Source: Haloimpatiens lingqiaonensis
GTDB taxonomy: Bacteria; Bacillota; Clostridia; Clostridiales; Clostridiaceae
DNA length: 43,435 bases
Reading direction: 5' to 3'
NCBI RefSeq assembly: GCF_901447495.1
Contig: NZ_CABDWS010000021.1
Coordinates: forward strand, 1-43,435
The notes under the pieces were generated by a model that was given only the letters and a program-made list of their open reading frames with translations, was not told the DNA's origin and ran no database searches. Shown here piece by piece: positions 8,192-15,454 of the stretch. Position 1 is the stretch's first letter, and the number at the start of each line of letters is the position of its first letter. A program made the position numbers and the translations under genes.

Positions 8192-8842
8192 ATAAAGATA
8201 AAAACAAAATTAAAAATTTTAGTTTGCATTTTTTTTGTATTTGTTATTTTAATTATATTTATATATGTATTTGATAAAATTATAACTCCCACTGTTTTAG
8301 TAGTGGCAGATTCTGAGATGAGAGCTAAGGCCACTGAGATTTTAAATGAGTCTATAATACAGGAGTATTCTAAGGATTTTAATTATGATGAAGTTATTAA
8401 AGTGCAAAAGGATAATGAGGGAAGTATTGTTATGATGAAAGCTGACACATTAAAAATGAACCAGATAGCATGCAGTGTGGCTTTAAATTCACAAAAAAAA
8501 CTAAAGGATTTGGGATATGTGGGAATTAAAATTCCCGTTGGATACATAAGTAAAAATAATATAATTTCCTATTTTGGTCCTAGTATAACTGTTAAGATGC
8601 AACCTATAGGACATATAGAAACAAAATATTTATCAAAATTTGAAAGTGCAGGTATAAATCAAACCAGTCATAAAATATATGTTCAGGTAAAAACAAAAAT
8701 TAGAGTAATAATACCATTGGAAAATAGTGAAATAGAGGTGAAACATGAGGTGCCCATAGCAGAAACTATAATAGTAGGGAAGGTTCCAGGTACTGCAATA
8801 CAGATGGATTTAGGGGATGCAGGATTTAAAATGGCAAATTGA
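8192..8842 (+). CDS. yunB: Sporulation protein YunB
   Basis: YunB-type proteins are sigma-E-controlled sporulation membrane proteins. The recognisable part (from VVADSEMRAKATEIL, ending GTAIQMDLGDAGFK) is preceded in frame by an uninterrupted basic and hydrophobic segment (KTKLKILVCIFFVFVILI...), the expected N-terminal anchor, which starts from codon ATA at 8192. AAGGAG (8176-8181) lies ten bases upstream. No ATG, GTG or TTG exists in that stretch; the first standard start in frame is GTG at 8303, which would remove the anchor and has no ribosome site. The likely product is about 216 residues starting at an AUA (or another near-cognate codon). The identity is fairly sure, the start less so. 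Confidence 0.75.
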   Translation: MKIKTKLKILVCIFFVFVILIIFIYVFDKIITPTVLVVADSEMRAKATEILNESIIQEYSKDFNYDEVIKVQKDNEGSIVMMKADTLKMNQIACSVALNSQKKLKDLGYVGIKIPVGYISKNNIISYFGPSITVKMQPIGHIETKYLSKFESAGINQTSHKIYVQVKTKIRVIIPLENSEIEVKHEVPIAETIIVGKVPGTAIQMDLGDAGFKMAN

Positions 8843-8885
8843 ATTTAAAATTTAGAATGTAAAATAGAAAGTTGTAAGTTAGAAC

Positions 8886-9034
8886 AAGTAAGAGGTAAAA
8901 AGTAAGAAGTAAGAATGAAGGATAAAACTCAAGGAGTTTTTTTATAATTAATTATAAAAAACTCTTAGAGTTTTATCCTTAACTCTTAACTCTTCACGCT
9001 TACTTCTTACTTAGCACTTATCACTTAGTTCCTA
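8886..9034. terminator. Very long imperfect hairpin between convergent yunB and hpt
   Basis: AAGTAAGAAGTAAG-type sequence on the left and CTTACTTCTTACTT-type on the right form the outer arms. The inner arms GATAAAACTC..GGAGTTTTTTTATAAT and ATTATAAAAAACTC..GAGTTTTATC are nearly perfect. The core with its T and A tracts can act as a bidirectional terminator. The outer arms resemble the interior of family 1 elements, but the family 1 ends are missing. Confidence 0.6.
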
Positions 9035-9094
9035 ATAAGTTTTTTTCTATTATTTATCCGTAAATTTCAATTTATAGTTAATTTTAAAAGAACT

Positions 9095-9628
9095 TTATTT
9101 TTCCCAGTTAAATACATAAGGGACATTTCTGTAATAGTCTCCATAATTTAGACCATAGCCAACTACAAATACATCTGGTATTTGGAAACAGCAGTAGTCA
9201 GGTTTTATATCTACCTTTCTTCTCTCAGGTTTATCTAAAAGAACACAACACTTAACATCTTTAGCACCTAATTCTTTTACATGGTTCATTACAAAATCCA
9301 TAGTTATTCCTGAGTCAACAATATCATCCACTACAAGTACATTATATCCCTTTATATTATCAGGAATATCATTTACTACCTTAACATTTCCACTAGATTC
9401 TTCCCCATGGCCATAGCTAGAGGTAGTCATGAAACCTATCATAGTAGGCAAATCCATGTTACGTACAAGATCCGCTGTAAATATAAAACTACCTCTTAAT
9501 AAAGATAGTACATAAACCTCTTCACCAGAATAGTCTTTAGAGATTTGAGCTCCCACTTCTTTAATTCTTTCTCTTATTTGTTCTTCAGATATTATTATAT
9601 TTCTTTTTTTGTTATCCATATTTTCCAA
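9095..9628 (-). CDS. hpt: Hypoxanthine phosphoribosyltransferase
   Basis: This purine-salvage enzyme converts hypoxanthine or guanine plus PRPP to IMP or GMP. The PRPP-binding motif VLVVDDIVDSGIT is in the middle and SLLRGSFIFTADLVR lies nearer the N-terminus; the length of about 177 residues is normal. I chose a TTG start at 9628 (product beginning M-E-N-M-D-N) because GGGAGG lies seven bases upstream. The ATG three codons further in is too far from the site, and an upstream TTG at 9643 overlaps the site itself. Monocistronic, with about 590 bases to the next gene. Confidence 0.93.
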   Translation of the reverse strand: MENMDNKKRNIIISEEQIRERIKEVGAQISKDYSGEEVYVLSLLRGSFIFTADLVRNMDLPTMIGFMTTSSYGHGEESSGNVKVVNDIPDNIKGYNVLVVDDIVDSGITMDFVMNHVKELGAKDVKCCVLLDKPERRKVDIKPDYCCFQIPDVFVVGYGLNYGDYYRNVPYVFNWEK

Positions 9629-9643
9629 AAGGATACCTCCCAA

Positions 9644-9940
9644 CTTGATAATATATAGTATTTATAATTTATAAAGTTCGATAATAATGAAAAATTTTAA
9701 AGTATATTATTCATATTAACAATATTTTTTGATTTTTTCAATTCATTTAATTTAATTGCGGAGATTTTCCGGCAAATTTATAATGTGGTTTTTGTCATTA
9801 GGGGAATTTTATTAGTTAAGTCATACTGTTTATATATTTGAAGTATATTTACAATCTCATTTACAATGTGCCTACAATGTTATAAAATTATATAAAGTTA
9901 TAATTGGAAAGTTTATATTTTTGATAAAGGATTAAATAAC
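9644..9940. other. Intergenic stretch with no recognised feature
   Basis: This is AT-rich sequence upstream of hpt. I see no gene, RNA or clear terminator here; it should contain the hpt promoter on the minus strand. The rest of the gap before hflX holds family 1 copy c. Confidence 0.5.
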
Positions 9941-10060
9941 TCAATTTTCGCATATAAATTTAAGTGCTACATTATATAAGGTAAGAAGTAAAGGTGAAAA
10001 AGTAATTATAAAAATTCCATCTGAAGCTAAGAGCTCTGTTTATAACTGCGAAAGTTGAAT
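9941..10060. repeat. MITE-like element, family 1, copy c
   Basis: The left end TCAATTTTCGCATATAAATT and right end TATAACTGCGAAAGTTGAAT are the family 1 terminal repeats. The interior has GGTAAGAAGTAAAGG, as in other copies. From about 10012 to 10043 the interior is almost identical to the 3' part of the structured element at 3281-3314 (AAAA-C/T-TCCATCTGAAG onward through GAGCTCTGTTTATA), linking the two elements. Confidence 0.75.
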
Positions 10061-10216
10061 TAATAGTAATATAAATGAGAAAGCTTATAATATGATTAAA
10101 CCACAAAAGGGTACAATGGGGTGGATTGTGAAATTTTATAATTTAAGTAATTTAATATCTTTTGTGGGATAATAATAATATAACTTATAAAAAGAATTGA
10201 ATATGGAGTTGAGAAG

Positions 10217-12001
10217 ATGATAACGGGAAATATTGAAGGAATAAGGAATACCATACTAGATAAGCTGGAAGCAATATATGAAATAAACACAAATAAAAAC
10301 TATAATTTAAATATGGAAATGATAGATATATTATGCTATGTAACTGATATAATCAATAGAGAAATTAGTGTAGCTATAGATAGAAGAGGAAATGTTATAA
10401 ATGTATCTATAGGAGATAATTCTACAGTGGAGATAGCCTCTGTGGATATAAAGGATAGAAAACTAAGTGGAGTGGCAGTTATACACACTCATCCTAAGGG
10501 AAATTCGCGTTTATCTTTGCTAGATATATCAGCACTTGGAAGGCAAAAGCTAGATTATATAGCTGCATTAGGAGTAGAGAATGGAAAGTGCAGAGAGATT
10601 AGCTTTGGATTTTGTATAGTACAGGATGAACAGTTAAAAGCTAAGGTAATAGGTCCAATCACAGTTGAAGCAGCTTTAAATTTAGATATAAGAAGTGAAA
10701 TACTGCAAAGTGAGGAATCTATTAAGGGGTATGAAAATGTACAGGATGACTGTGAAAGAGCATTGCTGGTAGGCATTGATAGTCAGGAGAGTATAGAGGA
10801 ATTAAGGGAACTGGCTAAAGCTTGTAATGTTAAAACTATGGATATGGTCATTCAAAATAAAGAAAAGGTAGATACAGCCTTTTACGTAGGCAGGGGAAAA
10901 ATAGATGAAATATCATATTTGGTTCAATTACATAAAGCTAATGTAGTTATATTTGATGATGAGCTTTCTGCATCTCAAATAAGAAATGTAGAAGATGCAC
11001 TAGGAGTTAAGGTTATAGATAGAACTACTTTGATTCTTGAGATATTTGCCAGAAGAGCTAGAACTAAAGAAGCTAAAATTCAAGTAGAATTAGCACAACT
11101 TAAATACAGACTTCCAAGACTCATAGGTATGGGAGGAGTATTATCTAGAACCGGTGGTGGAATTGGAACTAGGGGCCCAGGGGAAAAGAAACTAGAAACA
11201 GACAAAAGGCATATAAGAGAGAGAATATACGATTTAAAAAGAGAACTTGTTAAGATAAAAGAAACAAGAAAAACTCAAAGGGAAAAAAGGGAAAAAGAAA
11301 ATATACCTAAGGTGGCATTAGTTGGATACACTAATGCAGGAAAATCTACACTTAGAAATAAAATATGTCAAATTTATGCCCCTAATGAAGCTATGGATAA
11401 AGAAAAGGTATTTGAGGCAAACATGCTTTTTGCTACTTTAGATACAACTATAAGAGCTATAGAATTGGAAGACTCAAGAATAGTAACCTTTACAGATACA
11501 GTAGGTTTTATAAGCAAACTTCCTCATGACTTGGTAGAGGCATTTAAATCTACATTAGAAGAGGTGATTTATTCCGATTTACTTCTTCATGTGGTGGATA
11601 GTTCATCACCTAGTGCCATAGATCAAATAAATGTGGTAAATGAAGTGCTTAAAGAATTAAATGCTCAGGATAAGCCTAGTATATTAGTTCTTAACAAGAT
11701 TGATGCGGCAGATAAAGAAGCAGTGGAAAAAATAAAAGAAAAATTTGCAGATGAAAACTTTATAGATATAAGTGCTAAAGAGGGCTTGAATATAGATGTT
11801 CTTATGAAAAAAATACAAGAATATCTTCCTAACAATATGCTTCAAGGGAAGTTTCTAATTCCTTATGATAAACAAAATATAGTGGCTTATATTCACCAAA
11901 ATGGTAAAATAAATATGGAGGAATATAAAGAGGAAGGAACTTATATAGAGGCTATTGTAGATAAAAAGATATATAATAAATGTAAAGAATTTTTATTATA
12001 A
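10217..12001 (+). CDS. hflX: GTPase HflX with N-terminal JAMM/RadC-like domain
   Basis: HflX is a ribosome-associated GTPase that splits stalled ribosomes under stress. The 594 residues exceed the usual length of about 430. The HflX part starts near residue 180: GRGK (226-229), SRTGGGIGTRGPGE (310-323), Walker A GYTNAGKST (370-378), DTVGF and NKID. The first 150 residues are extra and contain Glu49 followed by H90-T-H92-P-(x6)-S100-LL-D103, the exact JAMM H-x-H-x7-S-x2-D pattern in a RadC/MPN-like context. The ATG at 10217 follows a GGAGTTGAGAAG site. Whether the JAMM domain is catalytic is unknown. Confidence 0.93.
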   Translation: MITGNIEGIRNTILDKLEAIYEINTNKNYNLNMEMIDILCYVTDIINREISVAIDRRGNVINVSIGDNSTVEIASVDIKDRKLSGVAVIHTHPKGNSRLSLLDISALGRQKLDYIAALGVENGKCREISFGFCIVQDEQLKAKVIGPITVEAALNLDIRSEILQSEESIKGYENVQDDCERALLVGIDSQESIEELRELAKACNVKTMDMVIQNKEKVDTAFYVGRGKIDEISYLVQLHKANVVIFDDELSASQIRNVEDALGVKVIDRTTLILEIFARRARTKEAKIQVELAQLKYRLPRLIGMGGVLSRTGGGIGTRGPGEKKLETDKRHIRERIYDLKRELVKIKETRKTQREKREKENIPKVALVGYTNAGKSTLRNKICQIYAPNEAMDKEKVFEANMLFATLDTTIRAIELEDSRIVTFTDTVGFISKLPHDLVEAFKSTLEEVIYSDLLLHVVDSSSPSAIDQINVVNEVLKELNAQDKPSILVLNKIDAADKEAVEKIKEKFADENFIDISAKEGLNIDVLMKKIQEYLPNNMLQGKFLIPYDKQNIVAYIHQNGKINMEEYKEEGTYIEAIVDKKIYNKCKEFLL

Positions 12002-12017
12002 AACAATAAATTGTTAT

Positions 12018-12052
12018 GCTATAAGAGTAGAGGGATACCTTTGCTCTTATTA
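12018..12052 (+). terminator. Possible weak terminator hairpin after hflX
   Basis: ATAAGAG and CTCTTAT arms flank a short interior, just after the hflX stop. No good T run follows, so activity is uncertain. Confidence 0.35.
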
Positions 12053-12059
12053 ATTAAAA

Positions 12060-12151
12060 TTCAACTTTCCCAGCTATAAAATAAAAATGTAAAATATGAA
12101 AACGCGTATTAATTTAATGTAGAGCTTGAATTTCATGTGCAGAAGTTGGAT
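12060..12151. repeat. MITE-like element, family 1, copy d (degenerate)
   Basis: The left end TTCAACTTTCCCAGCTATAA and right end CATGTGCAGAAGTTGGATT are diverged versions of the family 1 ends. The interior is short and keeps the AATGTAGAGCTTGAA block. It lies between hflX and mtaD. Confidence 0.6.
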
Positions 12152-12197
12152 TAAAAATAATTGAGTGAATATTAAAAAAGTGAAAGGGGATACTGGG

Positions 12198-13481
12198 ATG
12201 AATATATTGATAAAAAATGCTTTTATAGTAACTATGGATGAAGAAAGAGAAGTAATTGAAAAGGGTTATTTATTTATAGAGGGTGAAACCATTAAATCTG
12301 TGGGGGCAGGAGAATATAAAGGGGAAATTGAAAATACTAAGGTTATAAATGGAGAAAATTATTGTGTAATGCCAGGACTTATAAATGCCCATACTCACGC
12401 GGCTATGACCTTGTTAAGAGGCTATGGCGAAGGACTCCCTCTTATGCAGTGGTTAAATGAAAAAATATGGCCTATGGAAGCTAAATTTAAAGAAGAGCAT
12501 ATAAAAACTGGTACTGAGCTAGCTTGCATTGAAATGCTAAGAAGTGGAACTACTACTTTTAATGATATGTATTTTATGCAAGAGCAAGTATTAGAAGTGG
12601 TAAAACATATGAACATGAGAGCAGTACTGGGTATTCCAATAATAGGTGAGGCATGGGAAAGTCAGTTGAAGGCATCTTTAGATATAATTGAAAAGTTAGA
12701 TAAAGAGAAAAGTGAAAATTTAAAAATGATGTTTGCACCTCATTCTCCGTATACATTGTCCTATGATGCGCTAAAGAGTGTGGCACAGATAGCAAAAGAA
12801 AAAAATAAGGGAGTGCACATTCATGTATCAGAAACAGAAGATGAAAGTAATATAATAAGAGAAAAATATAATAAAACCACTTGTGAATTATTAGAAGAAA
12901 CGGGCATTTTAAAAAATCCTGTAGTAGCAGCTCATTGTGTGCATTTAACAAAGGGAGACATGAATATTTTAAAAAAATCAGAGGTAAGTCCAGTATATAA
13001 TCCTCAAAGCAATATGAAATTAGCTAGTGGAACAGCATCTGTGGGAGAAATGCTTGATATGGGGATAAATGTATGTATAGGCACAGATGGAACTTCTAGC
13101 AATAATAATCTAAATATGTTTGAAGAAATGGAAACTGCTGCATTCCTTCAAAAGCTTAAATATAGTGATGCCACTATGCTAAGTGCTAAAAATGCTTTAA
13201 AAATGGCCACATATAATGGAGCTAAAGCTTTAGGGTTTAAAAATTTAGGTGTGATAAAAGAAGGATTTAAAGGAGATATTATAATGTTGGATTTAAATAG
13301 ACCTAATATGGTACCTATTTATGATATACATTCAAATTTAGTATTTTCAACTAATGGAAGTGAAGTTCAATACGTAATAGTAAATGGAAATGTAATTATG
13401 GAAAAAGGTGAATTTTTAAATGTTGATGAAGAAAAAATAATATATGAAAGTAATAAAATGTGTAAAAAGCTTATATATTAG
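12198..13481 (+). CDS. mtaD: 5-methylthioadenosine/S-adenosylhomocysteine deaminase
   Basis: This amidohydrolase converts MTA or SAH to the inosine forms with release of ammonia. It has 427 residues. The metal motif N-A-H65-T-H67 is near the N-terminus, with HIHVSETEDE (His209, Glu212), AAHCVHL and IGTDGTSSNN (catalytic Asp) following, as in the MtaD/TrzN/AtzB group. I chose the ATG at 12198, preceded by AAAGGGGA; a GTG at 12165 would add 11 residues without a ribosome site. It is a single gene. Substrate preference within the group (MTA, SAH or adenosine) cannot be read from sequence. Confidence 0.88.
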   Translation: MNILIKNAFIVTMDEEREVIEKGYLFIEGETIKSVGAGEYKGEIENTKVINGENYCVMPGLINAHTHAAMTLLRGYGEGLPLMQWLNEKIWPMEAKFKEEHIKTGTELACIEMLRSGTTTFNDMYFMQEQVLEVVKHMNMRAVLGIPIIGEAWESQLKASLDIIEKLDKEKSENLKMMFAPHSPYTLSYDALKSVAQIAKEKNKGVHIHVSETEDESNIIREKYNKTTCELLEETGILKNPVVAAHCVHLTKGDMNILKKSEVSPVYNPQSNMKLASGTASVGEMLDMGINVCIGTDGTSSNNNLNMFEEMETAAFLQKLKYSDATMLSAKNALKMATYNGAKALGFKNLGVIKEGFKGDIIMLDLNRPNMVPIYDIHSNLVFSTNGSEVQYVIVNGNVIMEKGEFLNVDEEKIIYESNKMCKKLIY

Positions 13482-13504
13482 TAGTACAAATATAGTTTCA
13501 ATTT

Positions 13505-13577
13505 AAAATTTAAAATTTAAAATGAATGAAGGAGAAAGCTACTTTAGGAGTTTCAACTTTCATTCTACATTTTAAAT
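13505..13577. terminator. Long imperfect hairpin downstream of mtaD
   Basis: AATTTAAAATGAATGAA on the left pairs with TTTCATTCTACATTTTAAATT on the right around a loop of about 30 bases. It resembles other transcript-end hairpins in this window. It is probably terminator-like or a decayed repeat. Confidence 0.45.
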
Positions 13578-13682
13578 TAAAAGATTTTTGTATTGAAATT
13601 ATTGATTTAATAGAGAGTTTGAAAATTATAAAAAATAGCTTAAGGCAGTAACAAAACAATAGTATAAGGTGTGAATTTTATT

Positions 13683-14012
13683 ATGGAGGAACAGGATATA
13701 ACTGTATTAAGAGATAAACTTGTGGCATTAAATCAAATACGAGAAGAGTTTATAAAATTAGAACTGGATCCAAAATATGGGATATTTTATGATCAAAATG
13801 TAAGTCCTTTACTATTGTCTTTATTGAACTTATCCTATGCAAATTTAAATTTTACACAGTCAGCTTCACTTTTGAATACTATTAATAATAGTAAAAACTC
13901 AGAAATAAAGGATTTATTGCATTTAGTATATAATATAGAAGAAATTTCTGAAAATATATTTTGTGAATTAGAAAAACAAATAAAAGCATTAATAAAATCA
14001 TATAATAAGTAG
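13683..14012 (+). CDS. Hypothetical helical protein
   Basis: I do not recognise this family. The product has about 109 residues, is acidic to neutral and appears all-helical by pattern (Leu-rich, few Gly or Pro). It has no signal peptide, no membrane segment and one Cys. The ATG at 13683 has AAGGTG about ten bases upstream; GTG at 13671 is an alternative. A terminator follows, so it is probably monocistronic. Confidence 0.6.
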   Translation: MEEQDITVLRDKLVALNQIREEFIKLELDPKYGIFYDQNVSPLLLSLLNLSYANLNFTQSASLLNTINNSKNSEIKDLLHLVYNIEEISENIFCELEKQIKALIKSYNK

Positions 14013-14022
14013 GTATTTTTTT

Positions 14023-14050
14023 GAGGCTATAAAGGCCTCTTTTTTATTTG
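14023..14050 (+). terminator. Rho-independent terminator
   Basis: GAGGC, a short loop and GCCTC are followed by a TTTTTT run, just downstream of the hypothetical gene ending at 14012. Confidence 0.75.
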
Positions 14051-14170
14051 TAAGTAAAGGGTAATTGTAATTTTAAAACTTTAAAAATCAAATTTCATAC
14101 GTTTAAGATTAAATTTAATGTTACTGGTAAAAATATAATAAGACTATATAAAATAAAAGAGGTGTGCTCA

Positions 14171-14392
14171 TTGGAAAAAATATGCCCAATTTGTAATAAA
14201 ATAGAGGAAAAAAATATTTGTTGCCCTAAGTGTGAAGGAATTATGGTTGACAAAGGAAGGGTACAGGAATATATGGGGCCCTATGGGGCAGAAATGCCCA
14301 TAAAAGATTCTGAAGATTATTGTTTGCATTTATACTGTTGTACAAAATGTGCTTTCATGAAAAGGGTTTATATAAATAAAATAGTTATTTGA
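14171..14392 (+). CDS. Small zinc-ribbon-like protein
   Basis: The product has about 73 residues with three Cys pairs: CPIC near the N-terminus, CCPKC at about 19-23 and CCTKC near residue 57, consistent with one or two metal-binding knuckles. The middle has MGPYGAEMPIKDSEDYC. I chose the TTG start at 14171 because GAGGTG lies seven bases upstream; GTG at 14162 is part of that site. The function is unknown. Small Cys-rich proteins like this are common in clostridia as putative nucleic-acid or metal-binding proteins. Confidence 0.65.
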   Translation: MEKICPICNKIEEKNICCPKCEGIMVDKGRVQEYMGPYGAEMPIKDSEDYCLHLYCCTKCAFMKRVYINKIVI

Positions 14393-14517
14393 ATAATGAA
14401 AGAATTAATTCATAAATGCATATTTATTAAAAGAAGTGTATTGTTTTTATACTATATTATATTATATAATATTCTTTATATAGTGAATTAAAAATGAATT
14501 TAAAGGGGGAAGGAGCT

Positions 14518-15414
14518 ATGACAAATACTATACTGCAATATCAAAAAGCATTTAACAGTGTTGTGGATAGACTTAAAGGTGACAAATCTGTTTTAGCTGT
14601 TATGGTTTTCGGGAGTATGGTAACAGGTGATCTATGGGAGGAATCTGACATAGATTTATTTGTTGTAAAGGAGGATGAAGCCAATAGCATCAAAAACATT
14701 TATACCAGAGAAAAAAATATTCCTATCCATATAAAACTTATGAGCAAAGAAAAGTTCATAAATTTACAAAATGAGGACTTAAAGGGAGGATTCTTACACA
14801 GAATATTTTCCGCTTCTAGATTGGTCTTTTCCAAAGACAGGGATATCACCAATAGATATGATAGAGGAAGATTTTATCCAGACTTGGATAGAGAAATATG
14901 GAATATGATTTACCTTGCAAAGGCATTAAAAAACATTGGGGTTTGTAAAAAATATTTAGCAAATAATAGAATTTATACTGCATATACTTCTGCTATAAAA
15001 TGTTCAGAAGACTTTGCTAAGCTAAAAATAAATTCATCAGGATATATGGTAAGCAAGGATGTTATGAGCACAAGCATGAATATAGATGAAAATTTTAAAG
15101 AGCATGTTGACGAACTGTTTTTTAATAAGTTGAAAACTGAAGATGCTATTAGAGGAATTATAGAATATGTGGAAACAGAAATTGATAAGGATTTAAGAAA
15201 TATAACTGGATTTTTATTAGGATATATAAAAGAAAAGGATGCCTTATTAAGTGCAGAAGATATTAAAAGAGATAAATTATTTAAGGATTTTGACATAGAT
15301 ATGGAAGAAATATTAAATAAATTATGGGAAAAGAATCTTTTAAAGAAGGAAACTCGAGATTATAAATCACAAGAGGGAAATGTGTTATTTAAAGAAAATG
15401 TATACTTTGTTTAG
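14518..15414 (+). CDS. Nucleotidyltransferase-domain protein
   Basis: The protein has 298 residues. The N-terminal pol-beta-type nucleotidyltransferase motif is GS-M-V-T-G-D-L-W-E-E-S-DID (about residues 35-48), with the two catalytic Asp present, followed by a helical C-terminal region. The fold occurs in aminoglycoside adenylyltransferase-like and MNT-type proteins. No HEPN partner gene with the usual RX4-6H motif is adjacent, so a toxin-antitoxin role is not supported. I chose the ATG at 14518 directly after GGGGGAAGGAG. The next gene, a MocR regulator, begins 40 bases downstream and may be co-transcribed. Confidence 0.8.
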   Translation: MTNTILQYQKAFNSVVDRLKGDKSVLAVMVFGSMVTGDLWEESDIDLFVVKEDEANSIKNIYTREKNIPIHIKLMSKEKFINLQNEDLKGGFLHRIFSASRLVFSKDRDITNRYDRGRFYPDLDREIWNMIYLAKALKNIGVCKKYLANNRIYTAYTSAIKCSEDFAKLKINSSGYMVSKDVMSTSMNIDENFKEHVDELFFNKLKTEDAIRGIIEYVETEIDKDLRNITGFLLGYIKEKDALLSAEDIKRDKLFKDFDIDMEEILNKLWEKNLLKKETRDYKSQEGNVLFKENVYFV

Positions 15415-15454
15415 ACAACATATTGTGTAGTAATAATATATAAGTGGTGATTAA

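Noticed and set aside
8303-8842. GTG at 8303 as the yunB start
   Set aside because: It would delete the membrane anchor and has no ribosome site; the upstream frame is open and protein-like.
12574-12951. Minus-strand open frame of 125 codons inside mtaD
   Set aside because: It is antisense to a clear amidohydrolase with conserved metal motifs; the composition is typical of a shadow frame.
14518-15414. HEPN-MNT toxin-antitoxin module
   Set aside because: The protein is long and no HEPN-type partner gene is adjacent; the neighbour is a MocR regulator.
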